Shown here piece by piece: positions 31,843-40,709 of a DNA stretch of 64,000 nucleotides; within the stretch, counting starts at the first letter, position 1, and each line of letters starts with the position of its first letter. The translations under genes were made by a program, and so were the position numbers. The stretch covers positions 1-64,000 of the forward strand of contig NZ_JAQBNR010000021.1 of NCBI RefSeq assembly GCF_028288465.1, in the 5' to 3' direction. The notes beneath the pieces are model-generated. The model saw nothing but the letters and a program-made list of their open reading frames with translations. It searched no databases and was not told where the DNA came from. Origin of the DNA: Ferruginibacter sp. GTDB lineage: Bacteria > Bacteroidota > Bacteroidia > Chitinophagales > Chitinophagaceae.

Positions 31843-33306
31843 TTATACTTTATTGATGGCGGGCACATTGAAGTAAAAAAGAGCGCCGTCACCAGGTTCA
31901 CTTATCACACCAAAATCAGCCCCGTGCCTTTTTAATATTTCGGCACAAATGTAAAGCCCAATACCCAAACCCTGCGCACAGGTCGCTGCTTCAGAAACCC
32001 GGTAAAATTTACTGAAAATATTTTTTTGATTTTCTGGTGAAATCCCAATTCCCCAATCCTTTACAGCAAAGTATAAATGATTGGCCGGGGTAAGCTCTGA
32101 TGTTACCTCGATGTATTTGCTTTGCGGCGAGTACTTTATCGCATTACTTATAAAATTGATAATGACCTGCTCCAGCCGGATATCATTTGCCATGATTGTT
32201 GCTGCGGCGTTTCCTTTATGAATGATTTTTATCTCTGGATGTATGTGCCGTAGCATCTCCAGTGTCGAAAAAAGTAATTTCTCAAAATCAACTGGCGCCA
32301 GTTCAAATTTAAGTTCCCCATTATCAATTTTTGAAATATCCAGCAAGTCGTTGATCAGCCCTTCGAGTTTATGTACCTGGGTGATTGTACGTTTTAAAAA
32401 TATAGTTGTGCTTTCGTCGTGCTGCATACTCTCCAATAACTGTACATAACCCTTGATACTCGTTAACGGTGTTTTTAATTCATGGCTGGCCATGGATAAA
32501 AAATCATCCTTTGTTTTAAGCGCCTGCTTTTGTTCTTCTATATCTGTGAATGTGCCCACCCACTTAACAATCATACCATTTTCTACAACAGGCACAACGC
32601 TTAGCAGGTGATACTTGTATTCTTTGGATTGCAGCTTAGCAATGCGTATTTCAAGCTGCTTCGGTTGTTTTGACTGAAGAATTTTGCGCCATTCTGCGAT
32701 AATGCAGGGATCATCCGAATGAACCTCCGGAAAAGTATCAACAGATGACGAATAGTTATACCAGTGCTCATTCACAAAATCAATGTTGCCATCGGCTGTC
32801 GCCGTAAACGCTACCTGCGGGATGGAAGCAAGGATACCATTGAGTTCATTGGCTTTTTCCTGTGCCTGCTGCTGCGCTTTCTTACGTACTTCTATTTCTG
32901 ACTGCAGTTGCTGTTTTGCAAGTGTTAATTCCCTGTTTTGCTCATACAAACGGTGGAATGTTTTTACCTTCAGCAACAGTATATCCTGATCGATCGGTTT
33001 GGTGATATAATCAATAGCGCCAGAAGAATATCCTTTGGTGATAAATTTTTTCTCTGTATTTACTGCAGATAAAAATATCAGCGGAATATCCATTGTGTTT
33101 TTATTACCAGCCAAAAAATCAGCCACTTCAAAACCATCCATGCCCGGCATTTGCACATCCAGTATAATCAATGAATAATGATTTTTGAGCGACTTTCTCA
33201 ACGCTTCTTCACCGCTCAATGCAGTATCTACAGGAAAGGAATGCAGTTCAAGGATGGATTTCAGCGCAAATATATTTTCCGGCCTGTCATCAACAATAAG
33301 AATCAT
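31843..33306 (-). CDS. Response regulator-PAS-histidine kinase fusion
   Basis: MILIVDDRPENIFALKSILE (REC), MASHELKTPLTSIKGYVQLLESM (HisKA), GIGLYICAEILKRHGADFGV. Confidence 0.92.
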   Translation of the reverse strand: MILIVDDRPENIFALKSILELHSFPVDTALSGEEALRKSLKNHYSLIILDVQMPGMDGFEVADFLAGNKNTMDIPLIFLSAVNTEKKFITKGYSSGAIDYITKPIDQDILLLKVKTFHRLYEQNRELTLAKQQLQSEIEVRKKAQQQAQEKANELNGILASIPQVAFTATADGNIDFVNEHWYNYSSSVDTFPEVHSDDPCIIAEWRKILQSKQPKQLEIRIAKLQSKEYKYHLLSVVPVVENGMIVKWVGTFTDIEEQKQALKTKDDFLSMASHELKTPLTSIKGYVQLLESMQHDESTTIFLKRTITQVHKLEGLINDLLDISKIDNGELKFELAPVDFEKLLFSTLEMLRHIHPEIKIIHKGNAAATIMANDIRLEQVIINFISNAIKYSPQSKYIEVTSELTPANHLYFAVKDWGIGISPENQKNIFSKFYRVSEAATCAQGLGIGLYICAEILKRHGADFGVISEPGDGALFYFNVPAINKV

Positions 33307-33719
33307 ATTGGATTTTCTAATTTGTGCTTTTAATTTGTACCCTCTTGTGGTCAGTGTCTTTTTAAAAGATAACGGTAAATTTCAACCTGCATCAATAATA
33401 GTGCCTGCAAAAAGTAGATGGCACACCGGGCCTCGAAATTACCAGTAATTATCTTTATATGGACGTCCTGACATTCCGGGACTAGATTATTTTAAGAGAA
33501 AATTTACCGCGTATAAAATGAAAATATTTTTCAATAATTAAATAACAGCATTCGTTAAATGCGGACACAGGGAAAAAATTCCCCGTTTATTTTTTAAAAA
33601 TCTTCATGTAATGTGTTTGACACGCAATTCCGCCCACGGGGTCTTCACAGGGTTTAAACCCGAATGCATGAGCCGTAATATCTTTCATTAGCAATGAATT
33701 TTTATGTGAAACACAAAAA

Positions 33720-34163
33720 CTAAAACCGTATATCAAAACTAAAATCTTCGGTGCCTGACAGTCTTATTAATTTAAATCCGGGATGCTGGGGATTAATCAG
33801 ATAATTATATTCCTTTTTTATAATTGCGGAAGGAACTTTCAAAACAGCCGTGGTGGCGCCATTAAACCAGTCTGCAGCCATTGACTGGCAATAGGAAAAG
33901 TTGCTAACCTGCTCCCAGCTTTTTTTAATTTTTCCTGGTTCAATGGTATCCATCTGTATTTTATCAGGAATGTCAATCAACATCACTTTATACATTTTAT
34001 CCTGCCACTCACCACTTCTGTGGACCAGGTTTTCAAGGCATGCCAGCGACCGGCTGCCTGCTGTATAAATTACAAATCGTCCCTTCGCGTTCCATCTTGC
34101 AGGATAGCCACTGGCTTGCAAAGATCTGCTCCATTGTTCTGTAGTAATGCGGTATACTGTCAT
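33720..34163 (-). CDS. RES domain toxin (NAD-consuming type II TA toxin)
   Basis: MTVYRITTEQWSRSLQASGYPARWNAKGRFVIYTAGSRSLACLENLVH; start overlaps upstream gene stop (ATGA). Confidence 0.9.
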   Translation of the reverse strand: MTVYRITTEQWSRSLQASGYPARWNAKGRFVIYTAGSRSLACLENLVHRSGEWQDKMYKVMLIDIPDKIQMDTIEPGKIKKSWEQVSNFSYCQSMAADWFNGATTAVLKVPSAIIKKEYNYLINPQHPGFKLIRLSGTEDFSFDIRF

Positions 34164-34597
34164 GCAAGATCTCCGTGCTCAATGCGGTTTAATTCATCCA
34201 GTACAAAATTAATCCCGGTAACGTTTGTAATAATATTGCGTGGAATAAGGTTACCAAGACCGTAAGCAGGTTTATCCAGCCAACGATTGAAGCTATCCGC
34301 AGTGCCAAACACTTTCGCTCCCTTGTGAAATAATACAATCGTTTTTAAAACATACTCGCTTTGTAACGGACTGAATTTTTTATTTTCCTTTTGATAACGG
34401 GTTACTGTTTTGTAAGAAACATCTAGAAGTCCGGCGGCAAAATCTTTATCATAGTTGGCTACAGCAATCATATCATTGAATGCCGAAGCATAAATAGTTT
34501 CCGGCTCAGAAAGCGTATTTTGTTCTTCGTGCTGAATATAACCTGCGTATTGTTTATAAATTTTTTTTAATGCTGAATTTTCGCTGAGTGAATTATT
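34160..34597 (-). CDS. Xre/MbcA/ParS-like antitoxin (DUF2384)
   Basis: AAGLLDVSYKTVTRYQKENKKFSPLQSEYVLKTIVLFHKGAKVFGTADSFNRWLDKPAYGLGNLIP; likely start MNNSLSEN. Confidence 0.9.
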   Translation of the reverse strand, partial: NNSLSENSALKKIYKQYAGYIQHEEQNTLSEPETIYASAFNDMIAVANYDKDFAAGLLDVSYKTVTRYQKENKKFSPLQSEYVLKTIVLFHKGAKVFGTADSFNRWLDKPAYGLGNLIPRNIITNVTGINFVLDELNRIEHGDLA

Positions 34598-34657
34598 CAT
34601 ATAATTTCTTTGCACAAATTTAGACATTTGTCCAACAAATTGAAAATTTTGTCTCAC

Positions 34658-36289
34658 CTATTTTTTAATGTCCGTTCTTCGCAATTCCAGTAAATTTAAA
34701 CCGGTTGGCTCAAAATTAATAATGTTGGTGTGCACTAAATGGATGGCCATATCGTACCATAAAGGCACCACCGGCGCATCATTCACAATAAACTGGTCCA
34801 TTTGCTGGTACAGTTTATACCGGGCGGCATCATTTTTTTCCGCCATTGCTTTTTCATAAAGCGCATCATACAAAGGATTTTTATACCGGGTATAATTTGG
34901 CGGTGCCGGATTTTTTCCATAAAAAACACTTAGATAATTTTCTGCATCGGGATAATCTGCGATCCAACTCGCCCTAAAAAACAATGCCTGCGATTTGGAT
35001 GTTTGCTCCAGTAGTAAACTTTTTTGAATGGCTTCTACCTGTACCCTGATACCTGTTTGCTGCAATTCATTTGCAATGTAAGCGGCCAGGTCGGCATACA
35101 CAGGTATAGTCAGTAATTTTATAACGGGAAGGCCCTTGCCGTCGGGGAAGCCCGCTTCAGACAATAATTGTTTGGCCTTGTTTACATCATAATGATAGCC
35201 CTTCACTTTTACTGAATCAAAAGACGGTAAGCCTGCAGGCACAAACCCGCTTTCAGCAGCCGTACCGATTGAGTTACGCAGGTACAGCATCATCTTCCGC
35301 CGGTCGAAGCCGTAGTTGATGGCCTGCCGTATTTTTTGTAACCGAAGTGGCGAACTTTTCACCAGGTCATTGCTGCTGTCAACCAAAATTCCCAGGTATT
35401 CTGTGTTGAGGTAAGGATGTTTTTGCAACAATAATTTGCCCTGCCATTCTTTTTTCAGGTTACCGGTTTTGGTTAATACCTCATCTTTAAAAGAGGCTTC
35501 AATGTCATTTATAAAATCTAGCCGGTGTTGCTGAAACTCCAGGAATTCAGTGGCCTTGCTATCGTAAAACGACACCTTGATTCCATCAAGGTACGGCAAG
35601 GCAATTCCGTTACTATCCTTTTCAAAATAGTGACTATTTTTTTTCAGTACCATTGCCTGTCCTTCTTCCCAGGCCACCATGGCAAAAGGCCCGCTGCCAA
35701 CAGGATGCCTGCGAAATTCATTACCATATTTTGCAACAGCTTCGGCGGCAACAACTGAACAATATTGCATACTGAGAATGCCGAGTATCGGCTGAAATGG
35801 CCTGGCCAGTTTTAATTGAAATGTAGAATCATTGATAGCGGTAAAAGGAGTCGCTGTATCAACCCGGCTGTTAAATATCCATGCACCTGGACTGGCCACG
35901 TTTTTATCAACGATGCGACTAAAACTATATACCACATCTCCGGCTGTTAACAGTCGCCCGTTACCATTGACAAAAGCGTCATCGTCATTGAAATACACAT
36001 CGGTACGCAGATGAAAAGTAAAGGTTATGTTATCCTCAGAGATATCCCAACTCTTCGCCAGCGAAGGTTTCAGGTGCATGTCAGCATCTACTTCTACCAG
36101 CGTATTATACAGTTGATGGATTGCCCACATGATGGACTGGTTCTTTGCAAAAGCCGGATCCAGCGAAGCGATACCCGTTTGTTCGTTGTAATGAAATATT
36201 TTTTTATCAGGATGCAGATGAGATTTACAGGAGACGAAGAAAAGAATGGATAATGATATAATTGATAATGGATAATTTTTTAACGGCAT
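34658..36289 (-). CDS. ABC transporter substrate-binding lipoprotein (SBP_bac_5 peptide-binding)
   Basis: LDPAFAKNQSIMWAIHQLYNTLVEVD; GSGPFAMVAWEEGQAMVLKKNSHYF; lipobox FFVSC. Confidence 0.92.
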   Translation of the reverse strand: MPLKNYPLSIISLSILFFVSCKSHLHPDKKIFHYNEQTGIASLDPAFAKNQSIMWAIHQLYNTLVEVDADMHLKPSLAKSWDISEDNITFTFHLRTDVYFNDDDAFVNGNGRLLTAGDVVYSFSRIVDKNVASPGAWIFNSRVDTATPFTAINDSTFQLKLARPFQPILGILSMQYCSVVAAEAVAKYGNEFRRHPVGSGPFAMVAWEEGQAMVLKKNSHYFEKDSNGIALPYLDGIKVSFYDSKATEFLEFQQHRLDFINDIEASFKDEVLTKTGNLKKEWQGKLLLQKHPYLNTEYLGILVDSSNDLVKSSPLRLQKIRQAINYGFDRRKMMLYLRNSIGTAAESGFVPAGLPSFDSVKVKGYHYDVNKAKQLLSEAGFPDGKGLPVIKLLTIPVYADLAAYIANELQQTGIRVQVEAIQKSLLLEQTSKSQALFFRASWIADYPDAENYLSVFYGKNPAPPNYTRYKNPLYDALYEKAMAEKNDAARYKLYQQMDQFIVNDAPVVPLWYDMAIHLVHTNIINFEPTGLNLLELRRTDIKK

Positions 36290-36319
36290 TGATTTATAAT
36301 ATTCGCATAAATTTATGCA

Positions 36320-37987
36320 ATGAAACTGAAAACCACCTGTTCTGTATTTATATGTTTAGTATTGCTCAGCTTTAACCAGTTGCTGGCACAACCGTTAAGC
36401 AAAAAAACTATCTTCACCCACGCTGATACCTTGCGTGGCAGCAATGGCCCGGGCAGGAACTGGTGGGATGTTACCAAGTATGATCTGCATGTAAAATTTA
36501 ATATTGCCGACAGTACGATTAAAGGGTACAATAACATTTCGTTTATGGTCTTGAGGAAAGGAAGCATCATGCAGATTGATTTGCAGGAACCGTTAATTAT
36601 GGACAGTATTATTCTAAGTGGTCCGGACTATAAAATCTCAAGTAAAATTGCTGATTTCAAAAAAGATGGCAACGCTTATTTTATTACCAATAAAAACAAT
36701 TCATCAATACAACAATTAACCATTTACTACCACGGCAAACCAACAATAGCCCGACGTCCACCATGGGACGGTGGTTTGATTTGGTCAAAAGATAAAAGTA
36801 AAAGTCCATGGGTTAGTATTGCCTGCCAGGGCCTTGGTGCCAGCGTATGGTATCCCTGTAAAGATATTCAAAGCGATGAACCAGATAGCGCAGAAATGCA
36901 CATCACCATTCCCGATACTTTGGTCTGCGTAGGCAACGGGCATCTTCGTGAACAGGTAAAAAATGACGATGGTACAGCGACCTATGATTGGGCCGTAGTA
37001 AACCCCATCAATAACTATTGTCTTATTCCCTATATTGGCAAGTATGTCCATTTTGGCGAAATTTATAAAGGCGAAAAAGGTGATCTTACAATGGATTATT
37101 GGGTGCTGGATTCCAACCTGGAAAAAGCAAAAAAACAATTTAAAGATGCGCCGCGTATGATGAAAGCTTTTGAATACTGGTTTGGACCCTACCCTTTTTA
37201 TGAGGATGGTTACAAGCTGGTAGATGCACCACATTTAGGAATGGAACATCAAAGCGCCACGGCATACGGCAATGGCTATATCAACGGCTATCACGGCTCC
37301 GATTTAAGCGGCAGTGGCTGGGGATTGAAATGGGATTTTATCATTGTACATGAAAGCGGCCATGAATGGTTTGCCAATAACATTACCAGCAAAGACATTG
37401 CCGATATGTGGGTACATGAAAGCTTCACCAACTACAGCGAAACCCTGTTTACAGAATATTATTATGGCAAAGAAGCTGCTACCGCTTATGTTACCGGCAC
37501 CAGGAAAAAAATTGTCAACGACATTCCTATAATTGGCCCTTACGGTGTAAATAAAGAAGGCAGCGGCGACATGTATTACAAAGGTGGCAACATGCTGCAT
37601 ACCATCCGCCAGGTGATTAACAACGACAGTTTATTCAGACAAATCTTACGCGGTTTAAACAACACTTTTTACCATCAAACGGTCACCGGTAAACAGGTTG
37701 AAAATTATATCAGCGCTCAATCTAACATAGATTTCAGTAAAGTATTCGATCAATATTTAAGAACTACACAGGTTCCGGTACTGGAATATAAACAGAACGG
37801 GTATACGCTGCAATACCGTTATACCAACAGCCTTCCAGGATTTAAAATGCCGCTCAAAATCAACTTCAAGGGGCAGCGATGGATAAAGCCAACTGCCAAC
37901 TGGCAAACTCTAAGGCTTTATCCTGAGGGTGACAACCAGTTTTCTGTTGATCCAAATTTTTATATCAATACAAAAAAGGTAGATTAA
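36320..37987 (+). CDS. M1 family aminopeptidase
   Basis: HLGMEHQSATAYGNGY (GxMEN-like) and HESGHEWFANNIT...WVHESFTNYSE zinc motif. Confidence 0.93.
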   Translation: MKLKTTCSVFICLVLLSFNQLLAQPLSKKTIFTHADTLRGSNGPGRNWWDVTKYDLHVKFNIADSTIKGYNNISFMVLRKGSIMQIDLQEPLIMDSIILSGPDYKISSKIADFKKDGNAYFITNKNNSSIQQLTIYYHGKPTIARRPPWDGGLIWSKDKSKSPWVSIACQGLGASVWYPCKDIQSDEPDSAEMHITIPDTLVCVGNGHLREQVKNDDGTATYDWAVVNPINNYCLIPYIGKYVHFGEIYKGEKGDLTMDYWVLDSNLEKAKKQFKDAPRMMKAFEYWFGPYPFYEDGYKLVDAPHLGMEHQSATAYGNGYINGYHGSDLSGSGWGLKWDFIIVHESGHEWFANNITSKDIADMWVHESFTNYSETLFTEYYYGKEAATAYVTGTRKKIVNDIPIIGPYGVNKEGSGDMYYKGGNMLHTIRQVINNDSLFRQILRGLNNTFYHQTVTGKQVENYISAQSNIDFSKVFDQYLRTTQVPVLEYKQNGYTLQYRYTNSLPGFKMPLKINFKGQRWIKPTANWQTLRLYPEGDNQFSVDPNFYINTKKVD

Positions 37988-38007
37988 TTTAGCACACAAA
38001 TAGTTGT

Positions 38008-39522
38008 ATGAGTCAGATAAGGAGGCAAAGTATTATTTCGTCATTGATGGTTTACTTTGGCTTTTCACTTGGCTTTTTAAATACTTATTTGTTTACAAGA
38101 GATGGCGGTTTCACCAAAGAGCAGTATGGCCTCACCGGAATTTTTATTGCCATCGCCACACTGATGTATTCCTTCGCCAACCTGGGCATGCCCTCTTATA
38201 TCGCCAAATTTTATCCGTATTATAATGCCAACCTGGATAAAAAAAGAAATGATATTCTTACCTGGGCCCTGTTAATTTCTTTAGCTGGTTTTTGCCTTGT
38301 TGCCATCAGCGGTGTATATTTTAAAGACACCATTATCCGGAAATTTGGTCAAAATTCTCCTGAACTCGTTGCATATTATTACTGGATTTTTCCGTTCGGT
38401 TTAGGTCTCACATTATATTCCATTTTAGAAAGCTATGCCTGGCAATTGAAAAAATCTGTGCTTACCAATTTTCTACGCGAAGTGCAGTTCCGCTTATTTA
38501 CAACCATCCTGATTATACTCACTTTTGCAGGCCTGCTGGCAAAATTTGATATGTTCATCAAGGTATATTCCTTCACTTACCTGGGTATCGCACTGATCCT
38601 GTTGATCTACCTGATAGCAAAGGGATACATTCATTTAACCTTTACCGTAAGTATCATTTCTAAAAAATTTTTTAAAAAGATTCTCACGCTTGTTTCCTTC
38701 GTATTTGGCGGTTCGCTTGTATTTGCCATCGCCTCCGTATTTGACTCTATCCTGATTGCATCGGTGGTTAAAAATGGTCTTGCAGAAGTAGCCGTGTATA
38801 CGCTGGCACAGAATATTGCCAGCTTAATCCAGGCACCACAACGAGGTATTATTTCTTCTTCAATCGGGGCTTTATCTGAGGCATGGAAGGATAAAGACAT
38901 GGTGAGAATTAACCGCATATACAAACAATCTTCCATCAACCAGCTAATATTTGCAGTCGGCATGTTTTCTCTAATCTGGTTAAATTTCACTGACGCTGTT
39001 TTTACATTTCACATGCAGAAAGGATATATCGACGCCCAATGGGTTTTCTTTTTTATAGGCTTAATGCGCATAGTGGATATGGGAACTGGGGTTAACAGCC
39101 AGATTATCGCTACGTCGACCCGTTGGCGTTTTGAATTTTTTACCGGCATCATTTTGTTATTGGTAACACTACCGCTCAACTATATCTTAACAAAGTATTA
39201 TTTCGGTATAATTGGCCCAGCCATTGCCAATCTTTTTTCTTTCACCCTGTACAATACCATCCGGTATTGTTTTTTACAAAAAAAGTTTAACCTGCAACCC
39301 TTTACAAAACAAACCTTGTATACTATCCTGCTAGGTTTGGGTTCTTTTTACATCTGCCATTTGTTATTTAATTCTATCCATGGTTTTGCAGGTCTGTTTG
39401 CCCGCAGCATTGCGTTCATTGCATTGTATGCGGCAGGGACTGTAAGTCTTAAGCTATCCTCCGATGTGCTGCCCATCTGGAATACATTAGTCAAAAAAGT
39501 GGGCATAAAAAAAGGAGCATAA
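38008..39522 (+). CDS. MOP-superfamily oligosaccharide flippase/polysaccharide biosynthesis protein
   Basis: Multi-TM ORF, typical N-terminus and TM spacing of flippases. Confidence 0.85.
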   Translation: MSQIRRQSIISSLMVYFGFSLGFLNTYLFTRDGGFTKEQYGLTGIFIAIATLMYSFANLGMPSYIAKFYPYYNANLDKKRNDILTWALLISLAGFCLVAISGVYFKDTIIRKFGQNSPELVAYYYWIFPFGLGLTLYSILESYAWQLKKSVLTNFLREVQFRLFTTILIILTFAGLLAKFDMFIKVYSFTYLGIALILLIYLIAKGYIHLTFTVSIISKKFFKKILTLVSFVFGGSLVFAIASVFDSILIASVVKNGLAEVAVYTLAQNIASLIQAPQRGIISSSIGALSEAWKDKDMVRINRIYKQSSINQLIFAVGMFSLIWLNFTDAVFTFHMQKGYIDAQWVFFFIGLMRIVDMGTGVNSQIIATSTRWRFEFFTGIILLLVTLPLNYILTKYYFGIIGPAIANLFSFTLYNTIRYCFLQKKFNLQPFTKQTLYTILLGLGSFYICHLLFNSIHGFAGLFARSIAFIALYAAGTVSLKLSSDVLPIWNTLVKKVGIKKGA

Positions 39523-39604
39523 ATGCTCCCGAATAATTTATATGTATGCCCGAAAAAGAGGCCCTTAAAATTGTCATTATCAATTAAAAACTATCAATTA
39601 TCCA

Positions 39605-40294
39605 TTACTTGCTAAGCCTTCCACCACTGATAAATTTCTTGTTGTAATATCCATCAGTCAAGCTGCTGATGGTTACACCATAATTAACGCTGCTGTGGAC
39701 AAAATAACCATTGCCCAGGTATAAGCCTGCATGGCTAACACCACCTCTTGTATTAAAAAAAACAAGATCCCCCTCTGCTAAATCGGCCATGCTTACCCGC
39801 TGCGTTTCCTTATATTGATCTGCTGCCGTTCTTGGCAAAGTAATACCATATATGTTGGATACCAGTTTGCCGGTAAAAGCACTGCAGTCAATACCATTTT
39901 TATCGCTGCCGCCGTAATGATAGCGGGTAGCCCACCATTCATCTATAAAGTTATACAACGCAGTATTGGAGATATTTTCCACTTCTGTGTTCATCATCGT
40001 GGCATATTTAAACTGCATCTTCGTGCAGTCTTCAATATTGCTGCCGGATGTACTATTCCTGTTTACAGATACTACTTCAACAGGAGCTTCCCTGCGTTCA
40101 ACTAATTCATCCGCAGGCATATTATCCGAAACTTTTTCCGGTGTAATTTCAATGCTCTCAATAAAATGGGGTGAAGATTTAAGACTTGTCTTAGTAGCCA
40201 CACTCTCCAGGTTAACACTGGTCTGGGCTGTAACTGAGGTAGATGTTCCTGAAACTATGCCAATGGCAACAGCAACAAAAAATAAGTTTTTCAT
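39605..40294 (-). CDS. Secreted C40 (NlpC/P60) peptidase
   Basis: YHYGGSDKNGIDCSAFTGKLVSNIYGITLPRTAADQY...GDLVFFNTRGGVSHAGLYLGNGYFVHSS. Confidence 0.95.
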   Translation of the reverse strand: MKNLFFVAVAIGIVSGTSTSVTAQTSVNLESVATKTSLKSSPHFIESIEITPEKVSDNMPADELVERREAPVEVVSVNRNSTSGSNIEDCTKMQFKYATMMNTEVENISNTALYNFIDEWWATRYHYGGSDKNGIDCSAFTGKLVSNIYGITLPRTAADQYKETQRVSMADLAEGDLVFFNTRGGVSHAGLYLGNGYFVHSSVNYGVTISSLTDGYYNKKFISGGRLSK

Positions 40295-40709
40295 ACGTAA
40301 ACTTTTGGTTTGGCGTATGCACGACTTAATCTTGTGTTATTTAATCCTCTGTTGTTTCTTTTAAATACGCTGCTTAGCTTTACTTTTCTATGAGTCCTGT
40401 CCTACAAACTGATTATTAATAATTTTTCACTGGATTGCAAATATAAAGCCAAAATACTGTAAATGCAAGCTTTATACCCAATCCTGCAAGCGAACTGTTA
40501 GTTCTGTGGAAAAACGAATTAGAACCACGTTTTATTGTGACCGATATTTGTGACCACGTTATCAAACTTTTTATTGTCCGGGCTGTTGATTTACAGGCAG
40601 CATTGTTGCGTCGCACACTTGTACGTCATACCATTGCTGAACCCTTTATAATTTCAACCGTCTGCTGATTTTTGAAGTTTATTTTGTACAATCATTCTTA
40701 AGTTCCAAC

